A stretch of DNA of 64,000 nt. Source: Albugo candida (Eukaryota > Oomycota > Peronosporomycetes > Albuginales). Positions 23,841 to 34,014 of the stretch are shown in pieces. The DNA is taken from the NCBI GenBank assembly GCA_040437565.1, contig JBDOQK010000002.1, positions 310,001-374,000 on the forward strand, read 5' to 3'. The notes beneath the pieces were generated by a model that had not been told where the DNA came from, did not search any database, and saw only the letters and a list, made by a program, of their open reading frames with translations. The first letter of the stretch is position 1. Every line of letters starts with the position of its first letter. The position numbers and the translations under genes are program-made.

Positions 23841-24861
23841 ATCATGCTACGTCGAGCGCGATCCGTTGTGAAGAACAAGTAATTTTCGACTTGTTTGACG
23901 TGTTGAAACATATAATTAGTGTACTGATTTTCGGTAGGATAATGGCAGATTGTAAGAAAAAATTCGAGCTATCTGTTCATTTGAAACATCTTCTAGCCTT
24001 AAAAGACAAAAAGGAAGATTTCGAAGCATGCATGACAGAACACATGCGTCTAAGCGGTATGTATTGGGGCGTTGGGGCAATGTATTTGCTCATATCCGAG
24101 CAAATACATTGCCCCAACGCCCCAATACATACCGCTTAGACGCATGTGTTCTGNNNNNNNNNNNNNNNNNNNNNNNNNNNNNNNNNNNNNNNNNNNNNNN
24201 NNNNNNNNNNNNNNNNNNNNNNNNNNNNNNNNNNNNNNNNNNNNNNNNNNNNNAACGCCAAAAATCATTTGCTGAACGCGGGTATATGTGCCCTTGCAAC
24301 AAAGGATCTTGTTCTCGTTCAGATGAAAATGGGAGAGTATCAAGACATTGACTACACTTTTGGAGATTCTCGCGAAGGGAAGTTTCTACAGGTTTGATAT
24401 TGAGACCTATGTTTGCACAATGCTGACCACATGCCGTTATGTTTCAAGGGTATGGTGAAGGCGTACGAAAGCTTCAGCGCTGATGCATTTGCAGATGCTG
24501 TGTACCAGTACGATACAATCTCTAAAATCGAACCCTGGAAAATTTCGATGCTGTTGCACGTCAAAGAAAGCATTGTTGGTGAGACAACCGTCGCACAAGA
24601 TCTCACATAAATCATGCTACGTCGAGCGCGATCCGTTGTGAAGAACAAGTAATTTTCGACTTGTTTGACGTGTTGAAACATATAATTAGTGTACTGATTT
24701 TCGGTAGGATAATGGCAGATTGTAAGAAAAAATTCGAGCTATCTGTTCATTTGAAACATCTTCTAGCCTTAAAAGACAAAAAGGAAGATTTCGAAGCATG
24801 CATGACAGAACACATGCGTCTAAGCGGTATGTATTGGGGCGTTGGGGCAATGTATTTGCTC
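23484..24861 (+). repeat. Contig-end duplication across alpha-SNAP and RabGGTase beta
   Basis: 23484-24091 and 24254-24861 are the same 608 bp. The first copy ends in a fold-back and a 100-N gap. The second copy continues into the complete RabGGTase beta gene, so that copy is the usable one. The first-copy ATG at 23942 starts the same protein but is cut off. Confidence 0.85.
24036..24153. repeat. Perfect 56-bp fold-back at a contig end
   Basis: 24036-24091 and 24098-24153 are exact reverse complements separated by a 6-bp loop (atatcc), immediately before a gap. The other copy of the locus reads tgctc-ggatat-gagca at this point. The fold-back can therefore be explained by a switch to the opposite strand at the short inverted pair tgctc/gagca. 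It is probably a chimeric read or library artefact. Confidence 0.85.
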
Positions 24862-25863
24862 GGATATGAGCAGGAGATGGATCCTGAAACAATATTAAAG
24901 GAGGTTTTGGAGTGCTATCATGACAATGGAGGTTTTGGAGGCAATGTCGGGCATGACCCCCATTTACTTTACACTCTTCATGCGCTGTTGATTCTCGCGA
25001 TGCTGAATGCATTATCGCGTATCGATACCTTAAAAACAGCCTCTTATGTGGCTCAATTACAGCTTGCGGATGGATCTTTTGTCGGTGATCAATGGGGAGA
25101 AGTCGATACAAAATTCACATATTGTGCGCTTTCAGCACTCTCAATTTTGAAGCAAATGCATCTTGTTGACGTTGCAAAAGCAATGGAGCATATCAATAGC
25201 TGCAAGAATTTCGATGGAGGTTTTGGCAATCTTTCTGGTAAGTCGCCGTGAAAGTGCTCGAATCGAATGCACTAACTTTTTAATCAACCTAGGCTGTGAG
25301 TCTCACGGCGGGCATGTCTTCACGGCTGTCGGTGCGCTTTCGATCGGGCAAGCGGTGACTAAGGTGAGAGTGTAAGGCCAGTATGGCAATGGTGAGACAT
25401 AGTCTCTCTGACGCAATCAATTTAGTACGTCGATGCCGAATTACTGGGCTGGTGGCTAAGTGAACGTCAGTGTGATTCTGGCGGTTTGAATGGACGACCG
25501 GAGAAGCAAGCCGATGTTTGTTACAGCTGGTGGGACATAGCCTCACTCATAATGATCGGCAAGCTTGACTGGATCAACAAAGATAAGCTGATTGATTACA
25601 TACTAGACTGTCAAGACTTGGAAGATGGAGGAATTGCTGATCGGCCCGGAAATATAGCGGATGTTTTTCACACCTTTTTCGGGATTTGTGGATTGATCAT
25701 GTTGGGGTATTTTGATCGAGAAGCAACTAAGCACCCCGAATACGCTGGAATCAGAAAAATACACCCAGTATTCGCGCTCCCGGTGGATGTCACGGAACAA
25801 CTCGAGCTGTCTGCGGAGATTATTTCGCCAGAATCAATGGCCAGTTATTCAGAATGCAAATAG
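24712..25863 (+). CDS. Rab geranylgeranyltransferase subunit beta
   Basis: This is the catalytic beta subunit of type II protein geranylgeranyltransferase, which attaches geranylgeranyl groups to C-terminal cysteines of Rab GTPases presented by REP. Exons 24712-25237, 25293-25363 and 25426-25863 give 344 aa, close to the human 331. Five prenyltransferase repeats are visible ([71 protein letters not shown]). The zinc ligands Asp and Cys are in QADVC and the His in DVFHTF. The pattern fits the Rab-type rather than farnesyltransferase or GGTase-I beta. Start chosen at the ATG preceding [10 protein letters not shown]; it lies about 100 bp after the alpha-SNAP stop. Confidence 0.93.
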
Positions 25864-25923
25864 ACCATCCCGTTCTTGTTATGTATGTATAAGCATGTGA
25901 GCTGTTAAACGCTACAAAATTAC

Positions 25924-27201
25924 TTATAGCTCCATTGGAGTCGCTTCTTCGACCACAAGCTCGGGACGGAACTTTTCAAAGCTTGATTTAAGAACGGCTG
26001 CAATAATGAAATTCAGCTCCTGTAAGAATTGTGATCGTCATGCGTACCTGTTGCCCCTCGAGGAATGTCGGTGACAATATTCCGCTTTACTTGATCTCGT
26101 AATTGCGAAACTTCATTTGGCTTGATTGAGTTGATGTCCTGGACGACCTCCACACCGGTTGGACCCTTCTTAATGATGGTAATATCGACGTTACTGCCTG
26201 AACCTAAATCATTGAAAACGCCAGCCAAGATCGCATCTTGTACAAGTCTCTTGGCCTCTTCTTCCTAGAATTCAGCAAATTTGTTTTAGTCATAATGAAC
26301 GAATAAAACATAGCTGGTTCATACGGTCATGTCATCTTTGTATCCTTGCTCAAAAGTCGCCATTGCCGCCAGACTCCCAGAGCCCATCGTTACGTAAGGG
26401 AGTTTGTCGGTGCTACAGAAACCCAATGGTCAATTCCATTGCTCCTGACAACGCAAATCCATTAATCACCTTCCATGTGGATAGACGGTGTACAAGTGGG
26501 GACCAGTAGCATCAACACCACCTAATACCAATGCTGCTGAAATGTGACCCTGATAGCGAAATAACATTTGTTTTAATAGCGTCATTGCCGTAACCACACG
26601 TGACTCCGTGTTGGTGTTCTGTATCAGAAACGTAATGTCACAAGACAAACTAGATAATCATCTATTCCTCATGCATTTACCAGACGATGGAGTTCCAGCT
26701 GGGAAGAAATTAAAGCTACAACCAGAGTTTTTAGTTTTTAAGCGTGATCTCGCCGACCCCGACAGCTTACCTGTCGTATTCTCTGTGTCAGCTGCCGTAC
26801 CAGCACCACAACAATATATATTTGGTGCAATGTAATGAATTTTTTCGCAATTCTTATCCATTACCTAGTCGAAAACACAAATCAAGATCAACGCGAACGC
26901 TGCACATAATTTGACCAGACATACAATTGTTCCACCGGTAGAGCGCGTGTCGGCACCGAGAACAACTCCGTCCTGATATAGACCGTGACTTTTGCGAAAT
27001 TCATTCAGATCCTGATATGTGTACCTTGTAAACAATGCCACAAATTGTTGTTCCCGTTTTCATGGCTTTTATCGTTAAATTCCCATTTTGTAACAATCGC
27101 TTGTTTCTTTCGCAATTTTCAAAATCAAATCCTTTGTCGGAGGTATGTTTGATCGGTGTGCCATCGCCAAAAGAGCTGAGTGTACGTCGGAATTCGGACA
27201 T
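25924..27201 (-). CDS. 20S proteasome subunit beta-2 (PSMB7 type)
   Basis: This is the trypsin-like catalytic beta subunit of the 20S core. Eight exons on the minus strand (27201-27025, 26972-26925, 26864-26771, 26715-26681, 26618-26470, 26412-26325, 26264-26048, 25997-25924) give 293 aa; human PSMB7 is 277. The propeptide ends in MKTG and the catalytic Thr1 is residue 51 in TGTTICG. Asp17 lies in GADTRST and Lys33 in DKNCEKI. Other landmarks are [35 protein letters not shown] and the C-terminal TAVL typical of beta-2 tails. The last intron is 50 bp; a nearer AG at 26020 would break the frame. Exon 4 is only 35 nt. Divergent from RPS18. Confidence 0.93.
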
Positions 27202-27403
27202 CCTCTCACACTGTTTGGATTCGTTTTTAGGATCTGCTCTTTTCTAACTGCTATGGTCAGCCATAACTGCGACAATTTATGATTGGTTGTATCAAATCTA
27301 AATACGTTTTGATTGGATTAAATACTCTTACATTGTGTACCAATCATTTTTGGTGTATACGTACCTTGATTTGCATTGCTTTCGCGTTTCAAAGGAAGAA
27401 AAA
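27202..27403. promoter_or_regulatory. Shared promoter region of PSMB7 and RPS18 with CCAAT-type boxes
   Basis: The 202 bp between the divergent start codons holds three CCAAT-type sequences: gattgg at 27281-27286 and 27311-27316 (CCAATC on the minus strand) and ccaatc at 27340-27345 on the plus strand. CCAAT boxes are common in bidirectional housekeeping promoters. Function is inferred from position and motif only. Confidence 0.5.
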
Positions 27404-28054
27404 ATGGTATTACACCTGACTAATTTTACTTCGAGAATGGCAAAACTAGAGCTTACCGTATCCTCTGTTTATTCGTGTTCGTAGTCACTCGTCGTTGGCC
27501 CAGATTTTCAGCATATTTTGCGTATTCTTAACACGAACATTGATGGACGTCGTAAGTGTTGGATTGCTCTAACTTCAATTGCGGGTATCGGTCGTCGATT
27601 TGCAATTCTGATCTGCAAGAAGGCTGAAGTGGATATCACTAAAAGGTATAGATTCTTATAACATTACACGAACTCAAAGTAACCTCATGTCAACGTAGAG
27701 CTGGAGAACTCAGTAATGATGAGATCGAACGACTTGTCGCGATCATCCAGAATCCACTCCAATTTAAGATCCCAGTATGGTTTCTGAATCGAAAGAAGGA
27801 TTACAAAACAGGCAAACATTCTCAAGCAGTGGCAAATAACCTGCAAGGAAAACTGCGTGAAGATCTAGAGCGCTTGAAGAAGATTCAGTAAGATGACCTT
27901 ACTTCCTTACATTTGATCAGCTGCTGACAAGATTGTTGATGCATATAGTACTCATCGTGGTCTTCGTCACTGTTGGGGACTCAAAGTTCGCGGTCAACAC
28001 ACAAAAACTACAGGTCGTCGTGGTCGTACTGTTGGTATCCTTGAGAAGAAATAG
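27404..28054 (+). CDS. RPS18: 40S ribosomal protein S18
   Basis: This is the eukaryotic uS13 protein of the small subunit head, contacting the 60S subunit. Exons 27404-27406 (the ATG alone), 27485-27645, 27699-27887 and 27949-28054 give 152 aa, exactly the usual length. Landmarks are [34 protein letters not shown] and the C-terminal [15 protein letters not shown]. An intron directly after the ATG is seen in some ribosomal protein genes and means the start codon cannot be found from the main reading frame. Divergent from PSMB7. Confidence 0.95.
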
Positions 28055-28340
28055 AGGATCCACATCTCAAAAGCAGTGTGCTCATAAAGCATGCTAGAGT
28101 AGCGAGTCGCCGAATGCATCCTTTGTTTGACGAGAGATTTGCTAATATACAGATATGCTGAACCAACGATCATTGACGGAATACATCCTGTGTTTATCAA
28201 TCTTTACTTGCGCACTTGCGGGCTCTCGCGGCGTCTAATGCATATAAGCCCACCTCTGGCATACAAATCTGAGTCAAAAGGTATTGACTTCAAACAAATT
28301 TTTCATGACTCAGATGATACCGATAATATTAAGGTAAATA

Positions 28341-29220
28341 ATGGAAACAGAAGGCGCAAATGAGTATCGCGTAGATCGAACTGACACCACGAAAAGCGCC
28401 AATCTGAGCGCGACGCGTAATAATGTCGTTGTCAAGGTTGGGATGGTTGGTGACGCGCAGGTGGGTAAGACGAGTTTGATGGTTAAGTACGTTGAAGGCA
28501 AATTCGATGAGGATTACATACACACGCTTGGTAGGTCCACCCCGGTGGTAAGTGCATTCGGCTTCACACACATTCTGTGTAGGTGTTAATTTCATGGAAA
28601 AGACCATTGCATTACGTAATACCGAGATCACATTTAGCATTTGGGATCTAGGAGGTACGCTTCGGGTCTCATATGCTTGTAGCTGTGCAGGTTTAAATTA
28701 GATGCACAGGACATCGAGAATTTATCAGCATGCTTCCTCTTGTGTGCAATGATGCTGTTGCAATTCTCTTCATGTTTGATCTGTCAAGAAAAGCCACACT
28801 GACAAGCATCAAGGAATGGTATCGTCAAGTACGTTCCATCAATAAGGTGAGTATCTCAACTACGCAAGGCAGCCGACAAAAAGTAACTCGCATTTCTCTG
28901 TGATTGCAATAGAATGCGTTTCCTTTTTTGGTTGGAATGAAATATGATGTCTTCAGTAAATTCAATTCGGAAGAACAGGAAGATATCACAAAGCAGGTGC
29001 GGTTGTTGTATCACGATCACCAGCATGTTACTAAAGCTAGCTACGATGCATCTAGGCAAGAAAGTTTGCAAGAGCGATGAAAGCGCCACTTATATTCACA
29101 TCGGCCTCACACTCTATCAATGTTCAGAAAGTATTCAAAATTGTGCTGAGTAAGGTTTTTGACCTCAAGTGTACCGTTCCGATGATAGAAAAAATTGGTG
29201 ATCCGATTTTGCAATATTAA
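28341..29220 (+). CDS. Spg1/Tem1-like small GTPase
   Basis: This is a Ras-superfamily GTPase of the Spg1/Tem1 group; in yeasts it sits at spindle poles and triggers the mitotic-exit/septation network. Five exons (28341-28530, 28583-28654, 28710-28846, 28913-28996, 29056-29220) give 215 aa. G1 is GDAQVGKTS, switch I is followed by HTLGVNFMEK, G3 is WDLGG with HREF in place of the usual DxxGQE, G4 is the family-typical KYDVF in place of NKxD, and G5 is TSAS. The C-terminus [12 protein letters not shown] is strongly Spg1-like and lacks a prenylation CaaX. Its stop lies 10 bp from the stop of the convergent F-box gene. Confidence 0.93.
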
Positions 29221-29230
29221 TTATGTGCAT

Positions 29231-30577
29231 TTATCTTTGTCGAGATTTGCCTCCATACCGTCGCTTATGGTCTACATGGCATCCCATACCATAACGACAG
29301 ATATGACACTCCGGGATCATCCAGTGAAACGATCCATTCTCAACTGTGAAGCTTACTGCGAATTCACACGAATAACGATCGCATAGAGCCTTGTATTCTT
29401 CCTCGGTGACAATTTCATACATACAGGAAGCTTGGAGATCCGCACTGAAAGGAAATAGATTAGGCTTTTGGAGACAGGATCCCGATCAGCGTGATTCTTA
29501 CCTTTGAGTTGCCCTTATTGCTTCGTCCATGGTAAATCCTGATAGAAATAGCGTCAGGTACATTGGTGGTATCAAGTTTTTGTGTGCTACGCAGATCAAT
29601 TCTGCGTTCATTATAGGACCGGGAACGGTGTCTTCATTTGCTCGAACATAATTTCTCCATCTAAAAAGCCACGAACGAGGAACCAAGTAATATTCAGGCA
29701 CATCAAACAACACGTTGTAATCATGTAGCAAATGCCCATCTGGAGCAAACAGCTGATTCGGAAACCCTGTTTTTCGTCCCAAAAGGCTGAGCAGCTGATT
29801 GGAATCTCCTGTGTGTTCGCTGAATCTCTCCTGTTTTTCTCGTTCTCTTTCTTCCTCCTGCATTCGCATCTCGAGCACACACTCCCAACAATCTGTTGTA
29901 CCACCCGGAAAAAGTCCACCCGGTTCGCTGCTTCTACTATCGATAAGAAGCTTCATTTTGTCCCATGCTTTTGTCGGTATAAAAGCTCGTTTGTATCGCC
30001 CAATACAGCTCGCAAAAGGCTTGAGACTTTCATGTTTACAACTCAATGAATCTTTCAACTCATCCGATATCAAATGTTCTTTCTTCACGTACGTCGATGA
30101 GAATTCAGCATAGCACAATTCATTGAGTCTCGCTTGTTTCTTCTTCTTACGTTTACTCGTCTTAAATTGCTGAAGGTACTGGTCGTACAGATGACACCGT
30201 TTTTTCAATGCTAAAATCCACGCTTTGCTTACAATCACATAGTTTGTGTGGCTTGCACGTAAAGATCGCTGCTGAAAGTGCTCATCGTTATTATAGACTG
30301 AAGTAAAAAAAGTTTTCATTTGAGCCATCTCACCGCATTTGAGAACAAACGCTGTTCGTGGCCACACATATTCGTCATTAAGGACAAAAGAACAATTTGT
30401 TCCAAAGCGATTCTTTATGAGTTCATCGATTGCTTTTTGCACATCGACTTCCGTCACATTCAGTCGTTTTGATGTCTGATTAAGCCTGGCTATATCATGC
30501 GCTGAAAGGCACCTGAAAATTGTCAAGAGCGCTCCGAAAGGCAGATGCTCCATCACAATTAGCATGTCATTCGACAC
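29231..30577 (-). CDS. F-box protein with a DUSP-like domain
   Basis: Two exons (30577-29502 and 29444-29231) give 429 aa. An F-box-like motif occupies about residues 8-45 (LPFGALLTIFRCLSAHDIARLNQTSKRL), suggesting an SCF substrate receptor. A basic KRKKKK tract lies near residue 145. From about residue 285 the sequence YYLVPRSWLFRWRNYV...PGPIMNAEL matches the DUSP domain of ubiquitin-specific proteases; no protease catalytic domain follows. The C-terminus ends in a Cys/His-rich stretch of unknown role. The combination is unusual and the function is not known; the F-box call is the weaker of the two. Confidence 0.7.
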
Positions 30578-31017
30578 TCAGTACCAGCCTTTACAGTGGA
30601 CTGTCCCAAAGGTTTTTCCACAATTGTATTCAGTGGGCCGCTGCTGTTGACATGAAGGCATTATCCTACTTTCATGGGTACCCATGTGTATACTTTGCAT
30701 TGCTTTCTTATTCTCCAATCTACTTTACCCCGCACCGGTATCGCGTACGTGTTTGAGTACCGCTGCTGGTGATTTCTACCCATTGAACACCTATACCGCC
30801 GAATGAACAAATGTTCTCTCTTTCCCGTATTCTGGCAGAGGGTAAGAAGCCAGCACAAAGTAACTTCCAATAAGAGTGTTTTACATACGAACGAAAATTA
30901 TTTGCAACGTAATTCTGAGTATCGGGAGACCCACAATAATCAGGGACTCATTCTCGAATCATACTAAATTAGATTTCTCTTATAATCGGCCTTATCGCTA
31001 ATCATAATAGTTTTTAA
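30578..31017. promoter_or_regulatory. Divergent intergenic region, F-box gene / myosin
   Basis: The 440 bp separates two divergent starts. No gene or clear regulatory motif is visible; it should contain both promoters. Confidence 0.35.
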
Positions 31018-33938
31018 ATGCCGATTGCGTTGGTACGCGTAGAAGAATTAGAGGAATGGATAAGTCAGGTTACCGGACAGGATATTCGGAATGAACATCT
31101 CTCTGTGACTTTGCAAAACGGACAAGTGTTATGTCAACTTGTCAACGCTTTAGATGGATCAGCGAAATTGAGAGTAAACCGTTTAACGACAGTTTTTCAT
31201 TCAAAATCCAATATTAATTTGTTCCTGGATTGGTGTCGTGCTCAAGGTTTGAGTGACGTGGAATTATTCGAAACAAATGACTTACTGGAAACGCGAGAAT
31301 TTGAGAGAGTGATAGTGACACTGTCAGTTTTGTATGAGCAATACGACGGCGTACGATATTCTCTAGCATGTACTACAGCAAAGTCTCCATTGAACTCTAC
31401 TGAAGACAATGATGACAATTCGAGTTGTTTTGAGGATGAGTTTGATGAAGACCTGACACGAACACAATACATCAGCAAAGCGAGTAGTAAATTATCCTCG
31501 TTTGTGAAAGGGAACTTTCTCAGTGTGAAGAAGAAAAAAGGAAAACTGTTTAGCAGGAGCGCTTCACAAGAACAAGGAACACCAATCGGTACCCCACCAC
31601 CGTCAACGCCATGTCCAGAAGATGAAATTGATTTGGAAGACAAACCAAAGACTCCTGCAGCAACCACTAATCGAAAAAATCGTACCAATTCAAAACTCGA
31701 GATTTTTCTTGAGCAGGCTCCTCCAGCAAATGCCATTGCATCAGAACAGAGTAAACGCCCTACGCCAGCAAGGAAAAAGTCATCAGCCAAGGAACAATCA
31801 TTACCTGTACCTGAATCGACGCAACCACAGTCGAAAAAACTGAGTCAATCGATGAAAGGGCTCCGAGCAAAAGCGAGTCCATTTGCGTCCTTTTCAAATA
31901 AGGACAATCGAAAAAAACTGTCAGGTTACATCAAAAACAATTCATTAGGTGGGGCCTCCTCAACCAGCAAGCAGACTTCCAAGCCAGAAGAATCTGCAGC
32001 AACGAGTAAAACATCTGTCAAGGATGGCAAGTCGATAAATTCAATCAAACAGGTCTCCGTGGGAATTAACCGACAGGTGGAAGAACGAGATGAATCGTCT
32101 CACAGGAAAAAGCCTGATGCTCCGACAAAGACGTCTAAGGCCACAAAGAATAATTTAAAAGAATTTATTGCAAAACAGCCGCCAGTTATACCAACCAGTC
32201 CTCAGGTTCCTCGCACACAATCAAGCAAACTAGCGGCGTTTTTAGCAATAACTGAGAAATCACCGAAAGGAGGAACTACCCCAGAAACTCAATTTGCATC
32301 GTCTCCGAACGTACCCCCACGACAAAATATCCCAATATCAACATTTTCGGCATCACAAAGAGTCAACAATAGCACAGCACCGACAATTTCTCCTCGGAAT
32401 CGTGTTCGGAGATCAACAAGAAAAGGAAACTATGTTCGTAAACGTCAAACTTACTGGATCCCGGAGAAACGACAAGCCACCTTCAGCTTGGAAAATAAGC
32501 GGAGAAGATTTATGGAAGAACAACTGAAAATGAAAGATGAGCAATTGCGGAACTCTAGTGGAGATACGATGAAGCAGAACCTGATTGTTCCTGGAGTACA
32601 TTGTTATGTTCCCGATGACGAAGACGTATGGCTTCCAGCCCAAGTCGTTGAATATGATCAGAAATATCACCAGGTGAATGTTGAAGTGACATTGGACGAT
32701 GGAGAAGTAGAGACTCGTCACATCAATCTGAACAATCGAGATGTGATACGAAGTATCGCTGGACCGAATGCCACTTCAGTCGAGTCTTTACCAATTGCTA
32801 TTCAACATGACAACACGAATGGCGTAGAAGATATGCGATTGTTACGGTTTCTGAACGAGCCATCCATTTTATTCAATCTTAAAAAACGCTTCGAATCGTC
32901 TCAACCTTACACATACTCGACAGATATCGTTATCGCGCTGAACCCATACAAATGGATCGATAACTTGTATGGACACGACACACATGCTCAGTACTTGAAA
33001 ATGGATCGAGACAAACTGACACCGCATGTCTATGCAACTTCGTCAGCTGCGTATAAACACATGATTGAATTCGAGACGAATCAGAGTATCCTTGTAAGTG
33101 GAGAATCAGGAGCGGGCAAAACAGAGANNNNNNNNNNNNNNNNNNNNNNNNNNNNNNNNNNNNNNNNNNNNNNNNNNNNNNNNNNNNNNNNNNNNNNNNN
33201 NNNNNNNNNNNNNNNNNNNNNNNNNNNATGAAGTCGGACTTTTACTACGATGAGGCTACATGTATCCAAAAAATCGTGCTGGGGTACCTTGAACGTCGTC
33301 GGCTAGAACGTAAGATCAGCGCCGCAATTCAGATCCAGTCAGTCATGCGAATGAGATTAGAGCGAATGGAATTCAAGCTGCAACGAAGAGCCATTGTCAG
33401 CATTCAGCGATGCTGGCGGCGCTTCTTGATGATCCCAGGCGCGCCTGAAAATGATTCAATCGTCGAATCACCTGGTCAGATTGAGGAAAATGAATCACGA
33501 GGGACAGATGATGTACGATCTTCAAAGCTGTTCGAGGAAGATGTTGTTGACGATGTATTCGATGACCCTGCAACCGAAGGAAGCGATGTAAGCTATGAAA
33601 GTAGCAACGGACCGGCAACCCCACCACGCAAGGGAAAGTCATTAAAAGATCGATTTATTAACATGCGACAAAAGGTGAATATCGTTGACGATTTCTCATC
33701 AATGAGAAATCTTCGAGCAAACAGTGTGAAGCGCATGGGTGAGCTGACAGATAGCGCTCAGCGAATGCTTGATGGACTCGAGGGACAAAAGAATTCCGTA
33801 TCGTTGGAGGAAGAGAATGCAATGCTTCGAGCAGAAAATCAGAATTTACAATATGATTTGGAAATGATGCGTGAGCAATGCATTGAATTACAATCCATCA
33901 TAGTCGAGATTAATAGAAGTCGGAAAAGGTTTCAATGA
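31018..33938 (+). CDS. Myosin heavy chain with N-terminal calponin-homology domain (gap in motor)
   Basis: The open frame starts with a calponin-homology-type domain at about residues 4-110 (LEEWISQVTGQDI, VLCQLVNALDG, FLDWCRAQGL). About 350 residues of Ser/Lys/Pro-rich low complexity follow, then a myosin SH3-like domain (DVWLPAQVVEYD) and the start of the motor with the P-loop GESGAGKTE at residues 695-703. A 100-N gap (33128-33227) follows. After it come three IQ-type motifs (CIQKIVLGYLERRR, AIQIQSVMRMRLER, AIVSIQRCWRRF), an acidic linker and a terminal coiled coil. The missing motor part normally needs roughly 600 residues, so the gap must really be near 2 kb. The single-exon 5' part is in frame; continuity across the gap is inferred. 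Confidence 0.85.
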
Positions 33939-34014
33939 TGTTGGAATGAAAACTTTGCATTGTTAACTGTTTGGTCACAGATATATAATCATACAAAATA
34001 CATGTGCTATTATT

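Noticed and set aside
23942-24091. Second RabGGTase beta start
   Set aside because: Truncated copy created by the contig overlap and fold-back; the complete gene starts at 24712.
26020-26047. Nearer acceptor giving a 28-bp last intron in PSMB7
   Set aside because: Too short and it shifts the frame; the acceptor at 25998 restores the expected TAVL tail.
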